Both the position numbers and the translations under genes were made by a program. Below, one piece after another: positions 22,901 through 31,153 of a stretch of DNA of 64,000 nt. Every line of letters starts with the position of its first letter. The first letter of the stretch is position 1. This DNA comes from DASSFG01 sp035550375 (GTDB taxonomy: Bacteria > Planctomycetota > Planctomycetia > Pirellulales > JAICIG01). The stretch lies in NCBI GenBank assembly GCA_035550375.1, contig DASZPH010000124.1, forward strand, positions 186,001 to 250,000. The letters are read 5' to 3'. Under the pieces are notes generated by a model, which made no database searches, was not told the DNA's origin, and worked only from the letters and a program-made list of their open reading frames with translations.

Positions 22901-23675
22901 GGCCAGCTCGGCCTGGCCGGTCTACCAACTCTACTGGGCGGGCCTGGCTGGCACGCCCGAAGAGTCGCGGCGCCGCGCTCGCGACGTGCTCGATCGGCCC
23001 AACTCGAAGGCCGACGCCTCCCAGCGGGCCCAAGCCCTGTCGATGATCGCCGCCAGCTACGTAAAGCCCGGGGCAACGGCCGAGCAAATTCGCCAGCAGC
23101 TCGATCAGGGCTTCACCGAGTATCAGCGGTATTTGCCCTGGCTCGCCGACATGGGCAAGGCGGACGACGTGCCGGCCCTGTTGGCGCTAAGCGAGTTCAT
23201 CCTTCTCGATCGCACCTTCTGGCGAGGCAAGGGCGACCTTTGCAAATCGAGTGCCCAGCGAGCCTTGGCCCTGGCCGACGAACTGCAGGCCCCCGAGCTG
23301 GCGGCGCGCGCCCGCGCCGACCTGGGCAACCACGCTCTCTACGCCGCCACCACCGGCCAATCGACGGTCGACCTGGCGGCCCTGCGTAAGGCCGCCGAGC
23401 ATTTCAAGGCGGCGGTCGATTTCGACGAGAAACTGGGCACCGAGCCGGTCACCGCCCTGGAACGACAGAGCATCCGCGGCAACTTGGCCCCCAACTGGCG
23501 ATATGCGCTGGCTCGGGTCGACGGGAGCCTGGCGACCGACTCTCGCACCTCGGCGGCCGACCGCCAGACGCTTCGCAACGAGGCCATCCAGGCCCTCGAT
23601 CATGCCAAGGACCTTCCCGAGAGCTACAAGAAGCTCTACAAGGATTACCGCAAGAAGCTGCTGGAAATCCGCTGA
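16956..23675 (+). CDS. Giant Ser/Thr kinase-pseudokinase protein with TPR-like exported region
   Basis: About 2,239 residues. Domain 1 (about 10-320) is an active-looking kinase: GRGGFGEVWRA, VALKMI, IQHCDIKPQNIML (HCD variant of HRD), VCDFGLARS and APELFWE. Domain 2 (about 335-615) repeats the plan but is degraded: no Gly-rich loop, HTDLRPANLL with Lys changed to Arg, and VGNFAW where DFG should be. It is therefore a pseudokinase. One membrane helix follows (ATAVLVLAAAAAGLFTG, about 700-720). The remaining roughly 1,500 residues are helical, TPR-like and rich in Ala, Asp and Lys; YLDSAVGSARKAIADGRG is typical. The likely layout is kinases in the cytoplasm and the repeat region outside. The start is MGREYKAGEEPIPGYRL; an ATG at 16905 lies in repeat DNA. 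The substrate is unknown. Confidence 0.9.
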   Translation: MGREYKAGEEPIPGYRLAKFIGRGGFGEVWRAVGPGGTEVALKMIALDRKQGMKEFKSLRLVKRIHHPNLVPILAFWLVDADGVPLDDESIDLLGSNLLDGRQPSTATATMQFNAARAEQLIIAMGLGEKNLLDVLKEYQVKGLAGIPLEELLDYMEGSARAIDFLNTPRHNLGGPQPVAIQHCDIKPQNIMLVGDAVQVCDFGLARSLSDVRSTSVAASIAYGAPELFWENKPTHATDQYSLAITYYELRTGHLPFGPDSAAIEVMQAHRDGKLDLHYLNDSERAVIKRATDPSPSGRFERTIDMVRALQRAAHGGLRAFEGPSRTPSVGMRSSFVQTGREIVPGYTLLEHLFHPDARTDVWSCSAAGGNPQSMWLYEVTSGAVDREALKLIQEIVDQPRLARLSRWWLLGSSGQDITNEAGEAGGPGQTLAIASELTRTNLAHRVEECRQLRGIGIPVDELLAYVQQVAEGIDALNDPTHAQGSRRVSLIHTDLRPANLLVFGNAVKVGNFAWCRTLDGDEAEVAGMPPRTARPTMPPELAAGRIHRRSDQYSLAASYVQMRTGNLLLESGLPTGAASGALAGSSLDMSNLSEAESEVVQRAMHADPRERYPSCRKLAAELALAAKKVPVAAGQPAYPVSRAAPAASVASHTMMPGDLLATRPLASSATPVLGPADTSPDVRKTLEEERALASRRRSRGPALLATAVLVLAAAAAGLFTGKQTETEVDGLIEAGQYKSALEAINSPFWRRWRSDPVALRDRVVSSARDKAVDAAKEGEIRTALDIQAQLKDELKGKERDEFREHIFGKAIEYATENFKQDKYKDAHGIYARLDEIAPDSRPVAELGKNLWQSWAERIAALADSQNFGKAAEIFQQLESPGDDQAAPGDESTIVDVKKKIIAAGIKAMTEAKDQKGTVKALDAAEQFKQVRSFANETGLSQAISELIVQAIGTAQSDLDDQRIDDAKAIHRPLARLDRTNTQVRQLGQQILDSELAKARSRLEENNWAAALAEYGRVRDEWPKEDERAKDTFEQLQGEIVKAGRREFDEVLVGKKPDDLKRAGEICDELAMSFPDNFIVKAMKDDVKSMTAGAAGHAALTPEQLVLRLLNQAEQNIRLRVLEDAAKNLADADEKIDAEFPTRDDLRRRAALDHAYLSWENKDWDDAETWLNQVKAADFAGAEDGRLTQYYLLRALVPARYDGGALPEKADLDALSRAVDELRHSDAKWDESADRLLASGVKELCRELGLQVVGLIGSSDPKQQTLGKLVRDRIDKTYWPENAETLIAVSNTIGLLKSPDAASRDIQKSLDEWDSAHSPIPDALLPRLAEALARWGHESKEPEAAEKAIAWIRSLKQTEDVRRVLVGLAVAQIERAASLPDVDWKQLAARCRNANDDMVAAGAREHGALVRACLAECLSEVALASSSPVPVEAQTEIDAALKLPASPEERPYLDYVTFRISQATGRTIGGKDRTALADSLCEAATSSVPALANPWRQARAAELLSGAAESLVDVDASEDPLLPPSFGDNKQNAEHAYRWLTAAKTLAGAPEKGLGAEASLVLAIAAAEKTEPDHSLANSLLDKLSQGPAPAPKVLLISARSLEKSAPEEAVRRYADALQAALKLGTAANEALYDRIVSPATRVVESLDEKQRAAVGPQAALLYANKGRLIRLDAAVDSKVFEETQTSGADAVFDAYDKAIRLDPNVPDYFIQRGTARYNTTTAHNSLEALKRDDIAPARELLGGKETPGLYGLTGVANLLEARAVQPINRAARLEFYKKAVADAAKAVDDSEAQSEDYPQFLLLHSMACLELANFTTDSDKAIRGYLDSAVGSARKAIADGRGAHPEFAYQALGNAEEDYGLLLKDYDGYRRAVQDFDDARLKALDNLSPTDEALICLGRVRYRLGTCGAEPAAASEVLLASGLADLQAAIDSNRLPPARVAEAWWWQSQIHSARMQVESRKATEQAAASGCLQECLRRVDPASSAWPVYQLYWAGLAGTPEESRRRARDVLDRPNSKADASQRAQALSMIAASYVKPGATAEQIRQQLDQGFTEYQRYLPWLADMGKADDVPALLALSEFILLDRTFWRGKGDLCKSSAQRALALADELQAPELAARARADLGNHALYAATTGQSTVDLAALRKAAEHFKAAVDFDEKLGTEPVTALERQSIRGNLAPNWRYALARVDGSLATDSRTSAADRQTLRNEAIQALDHAKDLPESYKKLYKDYRKKLLEIR

Positions 23676-24088
23676 CCGCGGTTAACTCCTCGCGATCCGC
23701 AAGGTTTGCCAAAGAAGCCCGGTTTCCGCTACGTCCTGGGCCTCAGAAGCCCATCCTCCGTGAGCGACTCGGCAGGTTGTAACGCCTATGCCGGCGGCCG
23801 CACCGGTCGTCGTCCACACCACGCTCCCAGGCTCTTCGTCCGGACGGAAGGATTGTAAAGCGTTGATAGGCAAGTGTCGATTGTTCCCAAAGGTATGGCC
23901 ATTTCAGGTGCGCCGTGCCAACCAGAACTAACGACCGGTCATGCCGCCGGCGCACCTGACGAGTTTCCCGCGAAAGCGTCCAAAAACACAGCCGCCAGCG
24001 CACGGCAAACGACCCAGCCCCGTCGGATCTACCGCAGACGACGGCGCAATCGTACAAGTGTGCAGCCGGCGGCCGCGAGGAGTCGCGT
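23676..24088. other. Intergenic region upstream of TonB-dependent receptor
   Basis: About 410 bp with no supported gene. I looked for a cobalamin riboswitch core and for an iron-box-like palindrome and saw neither. A minus-strand open frame (23743-24270) overlaps the receptor start and has no family resemblance. Confidence 0.5.
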
Positions 24089-26923
24089 ATGTGCGTTCGT
24101 CGGAGAGAACGATTCGCCCTATGGCGAGGGTGCCTGCTGACGGGGGCCGCCTTCATGCTGGCGGCGAACGTCGCGCGAGCCGGCGACGTGCCGATGGGTA
24201 AGCTGGCGGCGCCCCGCGCCACCCAACCCGCATCCGCGGCAAAGTCGCCGCCGGAACCGTCATCCGACACGCCCCTGTTTGATCCGCCGCCGGCACCCGG
24301 CGCGCAATCGCCCGCACCGGGCGCCCAATCGTCTGCGTCCGCGCCCGATCGCGCGGCGCCCCCGGCCGACCAATCTGAGAAGCAGTCGGGCCAACCCAGC
24401 CGGCCTTTTTACACGAGGCTGTGGGGGGCGCTGATCAGCGAGCCGGACGAAGGCGACGGCAGGTTCCAGGGCTCGGTCAGCCCGGCGAGTTACACGCGAG
24501 CGACCCCGCGGGGCGCGCGCGGCACCGGGGAAATTCAGACCTTCCAGCCCGGCGGCTACTTCCGCACTTCGGGAGGCTTCTTCCACTTGGCAAGGCAACC
24601 GGCCCCTTTGCAGCCGCAGCAGCCGCTGGCGCCCACGGCGCCGCCGGTCAGCCCCGTGCAGCCGCTGGCACCCACGCAGCCGTTGGGTGCGATGGGCATG
24701 TTCGGTCAGGGTGGGATCATGAGCGCCTTGTCGGCTCTGCCGGCGGACCGCGCGCCGATCGCCCAGTCGATCGCCCCGGTCGCCAGCGCGACCAGCGCTC
24801 CGGCGCTGGCCAGCAACGCGCGGCCTGACTTGGCTCAGGCCATCTCCGATGAAGTGCTGGCCGTGCAGACGATGTGGCGCGGAAGCATCTCGGAGTCGCC
24901 GTTCATCCGGGGCTTTAAGAACCGGGAGATCTACGCCCAGCTCGACGGCCAGTACTTCGAGCCGGTGCGGTGGGACCTCGACACCGTGGTCAACAAGATC
25001 GACCCGGGCATCGTGCAAGACACGATCATCGTGGCCGGCCCCTATGCGGTGCAATACGGCCCAGGCTTCACGTTCATGGACATCGTCACGCGCCCCACGC
25101 CGCGCAACCAGCGGCAGCAGTACCGCAGCAGCATGAGCTGGATCCCGAACGGCGATCAGATTTATGGTCGTGAAACGGTCAGCGGCGGAACCCAGGATTT
25201 TGGTTACCGCTTCAGCTATGGGCATCGCAACGCCAACGACTACTTTGCCGGCAACGGTACGTACATCCCCTCGCACTACAACACGGGCGACGTCCTGGCC
25301 GAGTTGGGCTACAACCTGTCGAGCTCGCAGCGGATTGAGGCTTCCTACCGTCGCCAGGATATGAACCACACGGCGTACCCGGGTGAGTTCTTCGACGTGA
25401 GCTCGTTGGAGACCGACGCCTTCAACCTCCGCTACATCGACGAAGACGTCTCGGCGCCCTGGACCCGGCTCACGGCCCAGTCGTGGTACAACAACAACAA
25501 CATGACGGGCAACACGTTCAACTCGACCAAGGCGCCGATCGTGAACGCCGTCGAGCGGGCCCTGACGGCCGACCTCTACCCGGCCTTTGCCACGCCGAAC
25601 GCCTCGCAAAACCCCGCCGCGCCGAATTTCACCGGTTTCAGCGGCGCGACGGTCGGCGCGATCACCTCCACGGGCGGCCGCGTGATGGCCCAGTTCGGCG
25701 AGCTCGACGAAGTCAGCCTGCTGACGGGCACGGACGTGCGGGTGCTCAACCAGCGGGTGACCGAGTTCTTTACGATCAATCCCTATTTCGCGAGCCCGCC
25801 GTTTGCTCCCGGCTCGCTCCCTCCCGGCCTGACTCCCACTCCGCCGGCTCCGCCGTCGCCTCCCTCGGCGACGGGAACGTACCCCTTCCAGTTCACGACG
25901 GGCATGCCGCGGGCCACGATGGTCAACCCGGGCGCCTTCGCCGAAATGACCCTGCCCTGGACGAGCTATTTTCGCTCCAAGATCGGCGGACGCGGCGACT
26001 ACGTCGACACCAACGCCTACTCGAACACGTTCCCCATTAACGGCGCGAGCAACATCGGCTTCTTCCCGCCCACGAGCTCTCTGCCGGCTGGACCGCTCAA
26101 CAAGGCCAACGGTCTGTACGCCTTTTACCTGGTCAACCAGCTCGACATCACCGAACACTGGAACGCGGCCTTCTCCTTCGGCGAATCGCAGCGTCCTCCC
26201 TCACTCATCGACCGCTACGCCGACGGCATGTTCTTGGGAATCATCCAGAGCGGCTATCGCCGCGTGATCGGCGACCCGAACTTGCAGCCCTCGAAGAACT
26301 GGCAGATCGACGCCCAGGTCAACGGCACCTACGAGAACTGGCGAGGCTACCTGCGGGGCTACAACTCGTGGGTCAACAACTACATCACCTACAGCGCCAA
26401 CCAGGTGCTCGACCCGACGGGGGCCGTGCTCTTGAACACGCTCAACACGCCGCTGGCGGAAATACGCGGTTTCGAGGCCTTCAACAGCCTCGACCTGTCG
26501 CCGCGCGTCACGCCGTTCGCCTCAGCCCGTTATGTCTACGGCACGGACATGACGATCCATCAGCCACTGACTCAGATTCCGCCCTTGCAGGGATTTGCCG
26601 GCATTCGCTTCCACGATCCCAACGGCGGACGCAAGTGGGGGTTGGAAGTATTCGCCACCATGACCCGCGAACAGAACCGACCCGGCATCATCCGCGTCAC
26701 GGGCGTTCCGGGCGTCTACCAGCAGATCGAAAATCGTGTCGGCGGCTGGACGACCGGCAACCTTCGCGGCTACTGGAACGTGTCGCAGAACCTGATGGTT
26801 TCGGGCGGCATCAACAACGTCTTCAACCGCAACTACATCCAGTTCCTCAGTCTGCAGACGCTGCCCGTGCAGGTGCTTTCGCCCGGCATCAGCCCCTACA
26901 TGAGCGTGGAGTGGATCTACTGA
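24089..26923 (+). CDS. TonB-dependent outer-membrane receptor
   Basis: A 944-residue receptor. A signal peptide (GCLLTGAAFMLAANVARAG, cleavage near residue 31) is followed by an unusually long Pro/Ala/Gln-rich stretch with short repeats (PAPGAQS, QPLAPT) to about residue 235. Then comes the plug domain with FIRGFKNREIYAQLDGQYFE and YAVQYGPGFTFMDIVTRPTP. The rest is a beta-barrel with alternating aromatic strands, a late ESQRPPSLIDRYADG loop and GDPNLQPSKNWQID, both typical of the receptor barrel, and a C-terminal strand ending in an aromatic residue (PYMSVEWIY). Such receptors import iron chelates, cobalamin or glycans using TonB energy. No TonB/ExbBD or substrate enzymes are adjacent, so the ligand is unknown. 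The start ATG is preceded by GAGG-like sequence. Confidence 0.88.
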   Translation: MCVRRRERFALWRGCLLTGAAFMLAANVARAGDVPMGKLAAPRATQPASAAKSPPEPSSDTPLFDPPPAPGAQSPAPGAQSSASAPDRAAPPADQSEKQSGQPSRPFYTRLWGALISEPDEGDGRFQGSVSPASYTRATPRGARGTGEIQTFQPGGYFRTSGGFFHLARQPAPLQPQQPLAPTAPPVSPVQPLAPTQPLGAMGMFGQGGIMSALSALPADRAPIAQSIAPVASATSAPALASNARPDLAQAISDEVLAVQTMWRGSISESPFIRGFKNREIYAQLDGQYFEPVRWDLDTVVNKIDPGIVQDTIIVAGPYAVQYGPGFTFMDIVTRPTPRNQRQQYRSSMSWIPNGDQIYGRETVSGGTQDFGYRFSYGHRNANDYFAGNGTYIPSHYNTGDVLAELGYNLSSSQRIEASYRRQDMNHTAYPGEFFDVSSLETDAFNLRYIDEDVSAPWTRLTAQSWYNNNNMTGNTFNSTKAPIVNAVERALTADLYPAFATPNASQNPAAPNFTGFSGATVGAITSTGGRVMAQFGELDEVSLLTGTDVRVLNQRVTEFFTINPYFASPPFAPGSLPPGLTPTPPAPPSPPSATGTYPFQFTTGMPRATMVNPGAFAEMTLPWTSYFRSKIGGRGDYVDTNAYSNTFPINGASNIGFFPPTSSLPAGPLNKANGLYAFYLVNQLDITEHWNAAFSFGESQRPPSLIDRYADGMFLGIIQSGYRRVIGDPNLQPSKNWQIDAQVNGTYENWRGYLRGYNSWVNNYITYSANQVLDPTGAVLLNTLNTPLAEIRGFEAFNSLDLSPRVTPFASARYVYGTDMTIHQPLTQIPPLQGFAGIRFHDPNGGRKWGLEVFATMTREQNRPGIIRVTGVPGVYQQIENRVGGWTTGNLRGYWNVSQNLMVSGGINNVFNRNYIQFLSLQTLPVQVLSPGISPYMSVEWIY

Positions 26924-27111
26924 AGCCAGGGCCATGCTCTGGCAGATCGCAGCGGACGGAGTGGAGCGTTGGGGCGCAAGCCCGCGGTGGGCGTAAGATC
27001 GGCGCGGTTCTCCGTCGCCGCTACGCAGCTTTCACCGCGTTTTGCCACTTATCCCGTGGGCTAGCCCGGACTACCGGCCCCGTCGGCTTGCGCGCAGACT
27101 GCGCCCACACT

Positions 27112-27170
27112 AACCCGAAGCGTGAGCGAGAGACGTTGCGTCGTGCTTCCTCGCTTACACGTCGCTCTTG
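27112..27170 (+). repeat. Interspersed repeat, family A copy 5
   Basis: CCCGAAGCGTGAGCGAGAGA followed by CGTTGCGTCGTGCTTCC and TCGCTTACACG. The arms GTGAGCGAG and CTCGCTTAC can pair with one G-T. It combines the GAAGCG-AGCGAG arm of copy 4 with the ACGTTGCGTCGTGC module of copy 1, showing that both belong to one family. Confidence 0.65.
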
Positions 27171-27181
27171 GTAGGGCCGCT

Positions 27182-27197
27182 GAATAATCCGGCCTGG
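27182..27197 (+). repeat. Family B element, copy 2
   Basis: GAATAATCCGGCCTGG is a diverged copy of GAATGATCCGGCTAG. It begins 12 bases after family A copy 5. Copy 1 likewise follows a family A repeat (copy 4) by about 60 bases. Confidence 0.55.
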
Positions 27198-27220
27198 TCT
27201 GGCACCCGCGGCCACACTGT

Positions 27221-27240
27221 TTTGCCCCCTTCGGGGCAAA
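27221..27240. terminator. Perfect hairpin TTTGCCCC-CTTC-GGGGCAAA
   Basis: An 8-bp perfect stem with a CTTC loop, 300 bp after the receptor stop codon. It has no T-run on the plus side. It could be an mRNA 3' end or a further repeat unit. Confidence 0.4.
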
Positions 27241-27655
27241 CAAAGGCAACATCAGAACTTGCGCTCGTGCTTAGTCTGCGTTCGCGGGGAAAACTATCCG
27301 CCGCGCGCGCTTGCTCGCGCCGCTGACGTTTACCTAAAGGCGGGACATTGCCCCGCAAGCCGCCTCCACCGTCGCAACTTCGTTGTCACGGGGCGGCGCT
27401 CAATTGCTTCTATGCGCGATAATCCGCGCCTACTCTCGGCGTTGGCCGATCGCACACGGGCATGCGCGACGGCTCGCCGATGAGCGCAGGCATGCCTCAC
27501 GGAAGATCGGATCGAGCGTGACCTTAAACGACTGATTTTTCCATCGCTATCCTTCCGAATCCGGCCGGCTAAGTGATTTTTTCACTTGTCCGATGCTCCT
27601 TGCGAGCCGTAAATGGAAATGCCGGGGAATGGTAGACGTACATCGGAGATTCCGT

Positions 27656-30600
27656 ATGTGGGCGTTCCCCCGGGCAAGTGCCTTCTCGTTCTCATCGCGC
27701 GCCGAACGGGCTCGGCGTAAGTCGCGGCGCCACCCTTCGACACCGCACGCCCCGTCGGGGCGACGTGTGCCGCACGTCGAAAGACTCGAGCAACGATCGT
27801 TGCTCACGTCCGACCCGATCGTCACGGTCGACACGAATCTCGGCAACTTCCAGATCGAGTTGCGGCCTGACGCCGCGCCCAACACGGTGGCCAACTTCCT
27901 GAGCTACGTGGAGAGCGGGGCCTACACCGACTCGATTTTCCATCGCTCTGTGCCGGGCTTCGTCGAGCAGGCTGGCGGATTCACGTCGGCCAGCACCACG
28001 TTCACCAGCACTTCGCAATTCACCACCATCCCGACCAACGCGCCCGTCGCGCTCGAGTACGACCTGCCCAACGTGGCCGGCAGCGTGGCGATGGCCCGCA
28101 CCAGCGACGCCAACAGCGCGACCGACGAGTGGTTTGTGAACCTGACCGACAACTCGACCACGCTTGGTCCGGGCGGCAGCGACCAATATGGCTACACCGT
28201 CTTTGGCCAGGTGATCGGCAACGGCATGCAGGTGATCGACGCCATCGCGGCGCTGAACGTCGACGACGCCGACGGCGGGACCTTCAGCCAACTGCCGCTG
28301 GGACCGAACAACGAGCTGGTGCAGATCACCTCGGTGACGATCGACAGCATCGACGGCACCGTGTTCAGCGACACCAACGCCAACGATCAGCTCGACTCGG
28401 GCGAGCAGGGGGTGGCGGGGCGGACGCTCTTCGTCGACCTGGCCGGCACCGGGATCTATCAATCGGGAGATCCCACGGCCACCACCGACTCCCAAGGCAA
28501 TTACTCGTTCAGCGGAGTTACACCGGGTACCTACCAGGTCTACGAAGAGTTGCCGACCAGCATCAGCCTCACCATGCCCAGCCAGACGGTCACCGTCGCG
28601 GCCAACCAGACGGCCTCCGGCGTGAATTTTGCCGAAGAGCCTTCCATCACCGGAACCGTGTTCACCGACACCAGCGGCAGCGGCGTGTTCTCGTCGGGCG
28701 AAGCGGGGATCGCCGGACAGACCGTCTTTTTGAATAACGACGGCACCGGCGCTCCCGACGCCAGCAACCCCTCCACCGTTACCGATTCGAATGGCAACTA
28801 CTCGTTCTCCGATTTGGCCGCAGGGTCGTACACGGTCGACGTGGTGCCGCCGACCGGCACGACGATCACCACCTCGAATCTGACGGTCACCGTCGCCGCC
28901 GGCGGAACAGCTCAGGTCGTGAACGTCGGCGAGCAGCCCCCGTCGATCGTCGGCACCGTCTTCACCGACACGAACAACAACGGGGCCTTCGACACGGGCG
29001 ATATCGGCGTGCCCGGGCGAACCGTCTTTATCGACGAAGACGGTAGCGGAACCGCCGACGGAACCAATCCTCAGACCACGACGAATTCCGTCGGGCAGTT
29101 CACCTTCTCCGGCCTGGCGGCTGGGAGCTACACGGTAAAAGAGGTGCTTCCCACCGGCGGCACGCTGACTACGTCCGCCCAGACCGTTACGGTCACCGCC
29201 GGGCAGACGACGACTGGCGTGGTCTTCGGAGAGCTCCCCTCGATTACGGGCACGCTGTTCGTCGATCTCAACCAAAACGGCCAGCTCGATTCGGGCGAAC
29301 CCGTCCTGGGCGGCCAGACCGTCTTCCTGAACATCGACGGCACGGGCGTTCCCGACGCCAGCAATCCCTCAACCACATCCGACTCCAACGGCAAGTACGC
29401 CTTCGGCACCGAGCCGCCCGGATCGTACTCCGTCGACGTGCAATTGTCGAACAACGTCACGCTCACCACGTCGACGACGTCGGTGAGCGTGACCACCGGC
29501 CAGACAGCTTCGGGAGTCAACCTGGGCGAGTTGCCGTCGATTACGGGCATCGTGTTTGCTGACACGGCGGGCACCGGTGTTTACCAGTCGGGAGACACCG
29601 GCGTCGCGGGACGGACGGTGTTTATCAACAACGACGGCACCGGCGCCCCCGACGGCAGCAATCCATCGGCCACGACCGACTCCAACGGCAACTACTATTT
29701 CCTGGGGCTTGCCCCGGGGAGTTACACCGTCACCGAGGTGATTCCGTCGGGCATCACCCTCACGACGACCACGCAAACAGTCACGGTGACGGCGGGCGAG
29801 GTCACTTCCGGCGTCGACATCGGCGAGAGCGGCACCGCGACGGGCACCGCCTCGATTTCCGGCACGGTCTTCAACGACGTCGACGTCAGCGGGCAGTTCG
29901 TCTCCGGCGATCCGGCGCTGGCCGGACGCGTCGTGTTTCTCGACGTCGACGGCAGCGGCGAGCCAGACAGCAACAACCCTTCGACCACCACCGACGACAA
30001 CGGCGACTTCACCTTCACCGGACTGGCGGCCGGAAACTACGCGGTTGACCAGGTCATCGCGCCTTTTGGCAGCGCCTCGCCGACCACGCAGCCGCCCACG
30101 CTCTCGCTCACGACCGGCCAGAGTGTCTCGGGAGTCATGATCGGCAACGTCGTCACCAGCACCGTCGTGCCGATGACGGTATCGCTCAAGGCCGCCGCGC
30201 CTTCCACCGACCCGAACACCGCCTACATCGACGCCCTGTATCAGACGATTCTCGGCCACGCGCCGGACGCCACCGGTCTCGCTTACTGGCAAGCGCAACT
30301 GACCGGGGGCGCAAGTCTCGACACGGTGGCGGCCGGCATCTGGGATTCGACCGAACACCGGGGCGTCGAGGTCGAACAGTTCTACGAAGAATTCCTGGGC
30401 CGGCCTTCCGATGCGGCCGGCAAGGCCTTTTGGGTGAGCGCTTTCGATACCTGGGGCAACGAGCAGATCGAGACCGTCGGCTTCCTGACGGCCACTTCGG
30501 AGTACATGAACCTCCACACCGGAGACACCAATTTCGTCGACGCGCTCTACGACAACATCGCCGAACGGCCGGCCGATTCGGCGGGAGCCAGCTACTGGGA

Positions 30601-31105
30601 AGACCAATTAGCCGGAGGCGAGACGCCCGTGCAGACGGCATCGTCGTTCGTGTTCGGCCAAGAGGCGAACACTGCCCTGATCGACGCCTTTTATTCCGCC
30701 TTCCTGCACCGCGCCCCCGACAGCGCCAGCTTGCAGACGTACCTCGATGATCTCACTTCGCAGGCCATGTCGGCCGACGACATTGCCATCCAGATCCTGT
30801 CGTCCGATGAGTTCTACAACCGCGTCGCCAACCAGGCGCCGGCTATCACCAGCGCCGCCAGCACATCCTTCACCGAGGGAAGCGCGGGCAGCTTCACCAT
30901 CACCACGACCGGCGCGCCGACGTCTGCCATCAGCGAAACGGGCTCGCTGCCCAGCGGCGTGACGTTGGTTGACAACGGCGATGGCACGGCCACGCTGAGC
31001 GGCACGCCGGCCTCGGGCACCGCGGGGAGTTACCCGATCACCCTCAGCGCCAACAACAGCGTAGGCGTGGCGGCGACCCAGCAATTCACGCTCACGATCG
31101 ACTGA
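27656..31105 (+). CDS. Secreted cyclophilin with six SdrD-type repeats, DUF4214 and Ig-like domain
   Basis: About 1,149 residues in a mosaic. A basic N-terminus with the planctomycete motif VERLEQRSLLTSDP leads into a cyclophilin peptidyl-prolyl isomerase domain (about 52-233; FHRSVPGFVEQAGGF, SVAMARTSDANSATDEWFVN). Six tandem SdrD-B/Cna-B-like modules of 95-100 residues follow (about 235-830), each opening like SITGTVFTDT and containing DGTGAPD and GNYSF-LAPGSYTV motifs. Then come DUF4214 modules (about 855-1060; YIDALYQTILGHAPDATGL, FVDALYDNIAERPADSAG) and an Ig-like domain (PSGVTLVDNGDGTATLSGTP). The start MWAFPRASAF is chosen because CGGAG lies seven bases upstream and related proteins begin this way; ATGs at 27593 and 27629 are alternatives. 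The protein is probably at the cell surface or matrix. Confidence 0.85.
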   Translation: MWAFPRASAFSFSSRAERARRKSRRHPSTPHAPSGRRVPHVERLEQRSLLTSDPIVTVDTNLGNFQIELRPDAAPNTVANFLSYVESGAYTDSIFHRSVPGFVEQAGGFTSASTTFTSTSQFTTIPTNAPVALEYDLPNVAGSVAMARTSDANSATDEWFVNLTDNSTTLGPGGSDQYGYTVFGQVIGNGMQVIDAIAALNVDDADGGTFSQLPLGPNNELVQITSVTIDSIDGTVFSDTNANDQLDSGEQGVAGRTLFVDLAGTGIYQSGDPTATTDSQGNYSFSGVTPGTYQVYEELPTSISLTMPSQTVTVAANQTASGVNFAEEPSITGTVFTDTSGSGVFSSGEAGIAGQTVFLNNDGTGAPDASNPSTVTDSNGNYSFSDLAAGSYTVDVVPPTGTTITTSNLTVTVAAGGTAQVVNVGEQPPSIVGTVFTDTNNNGAFDTGDIGVPGRTVFIDEDGSGTADGTNPQTTTNSVGQFTFSGLAAGSYTVKEVLPTGGTLTTSAQTVTVTAGQTTTGVVFGELPSITGTLFVDLNQNGQLDSGEPVLGGQTVFLNIDGTGVPDASNPSTTSDSNGKYAFGTEPPGSYSVDVQLSNNVTLTTSTTSVSVTTGQTASGVNLGELPSITGIVFADTAGTGVYQSGDTGVAGRTVFINNDGTGAPDGSNPSATTDSNGNYYFLGLAPGSYTVTEVIPSGITLTTTTQTVTVTAGEVTSGVDIGESGTATGTASISGTVFNDVDVSGQFVSGDPALAGRVVFLDVDGSGEPDSNNPSTTTDDNGDFTFTGLAAGNYAVDQVIAPFGSASPTTQPPTLSLTTGQSVSGVMIGNVVTSTVVPMTVSLKAAAPSTDPNTAYIDALYQTILGHAPDATGLAYWQAQLTGGASLDTVAAGIWDSTEHRGVEVEQFYEEFLGRPSDAAGKAFWVSAFDTWGNEQIETVGFLTATSEYMNLHTGDTNFVDALYDNIAERPADSAGASYWEDQLAGGETPVQTASSFVFGQEANTALIDAFYSAFLHRAPDSASLQTYLDDLTSQAMSADDIAIQILSSDEFYNRVANQAPAITSAASTSFTEGSAGSFTITTTGAPTSAISETGSLPSGVTLVDNGDGTATLSGTPASGTAGSYPITLSANNSVGVAATQQFTLTID

Positions 31106-31107
31106 TG

Positions 31108-31141
31108 CCGGGCAAGCGGCGTCCAACGGGCCGCTTGCCGG
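31108..31141. terminator. Bidirectional hairpin between convergent genes
   Basis: GCAAGCGGC (31112-31120) pairs perfectly with GCCGCTTGC (31130-31138), extended by CCG/CGG after a one-base bulge. It lies in the 48-bp gap between the cyclophilin protein and the M56 gene, so it can serve both transcripts. There is no clear T-run. Confidence 0.6.
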
Positions 31142-31153
31142 AGTCGGCTGCGA

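Larger units (their letters stand above)
26924..27655. other. Long intergenic region with repeats and a hairpin
   Basis: About 730 bp with no supported gene. It holds a family A repeat (27112-27170), a family B element (27182-27197) and a perfect hairpin (27221-27240). Short open frames here on both strands are Arg-rich and overlap the repeats. Confidence 0.5.

Noticed and set aside
23676..24088. Cobalamin riboswitch or Fur-box upstream of the TonB-dependent receptor
   Set aside because: No B12-box-like core and no GATAAT-rich palindrome is visible in the gap.
24260..26158. A 632-codon minus-strand open frame
   Set aside because: Antisense to the TonB-dependent receptor, composed mostly of Arg, Val, Gly and Asp with no recognisable fold.
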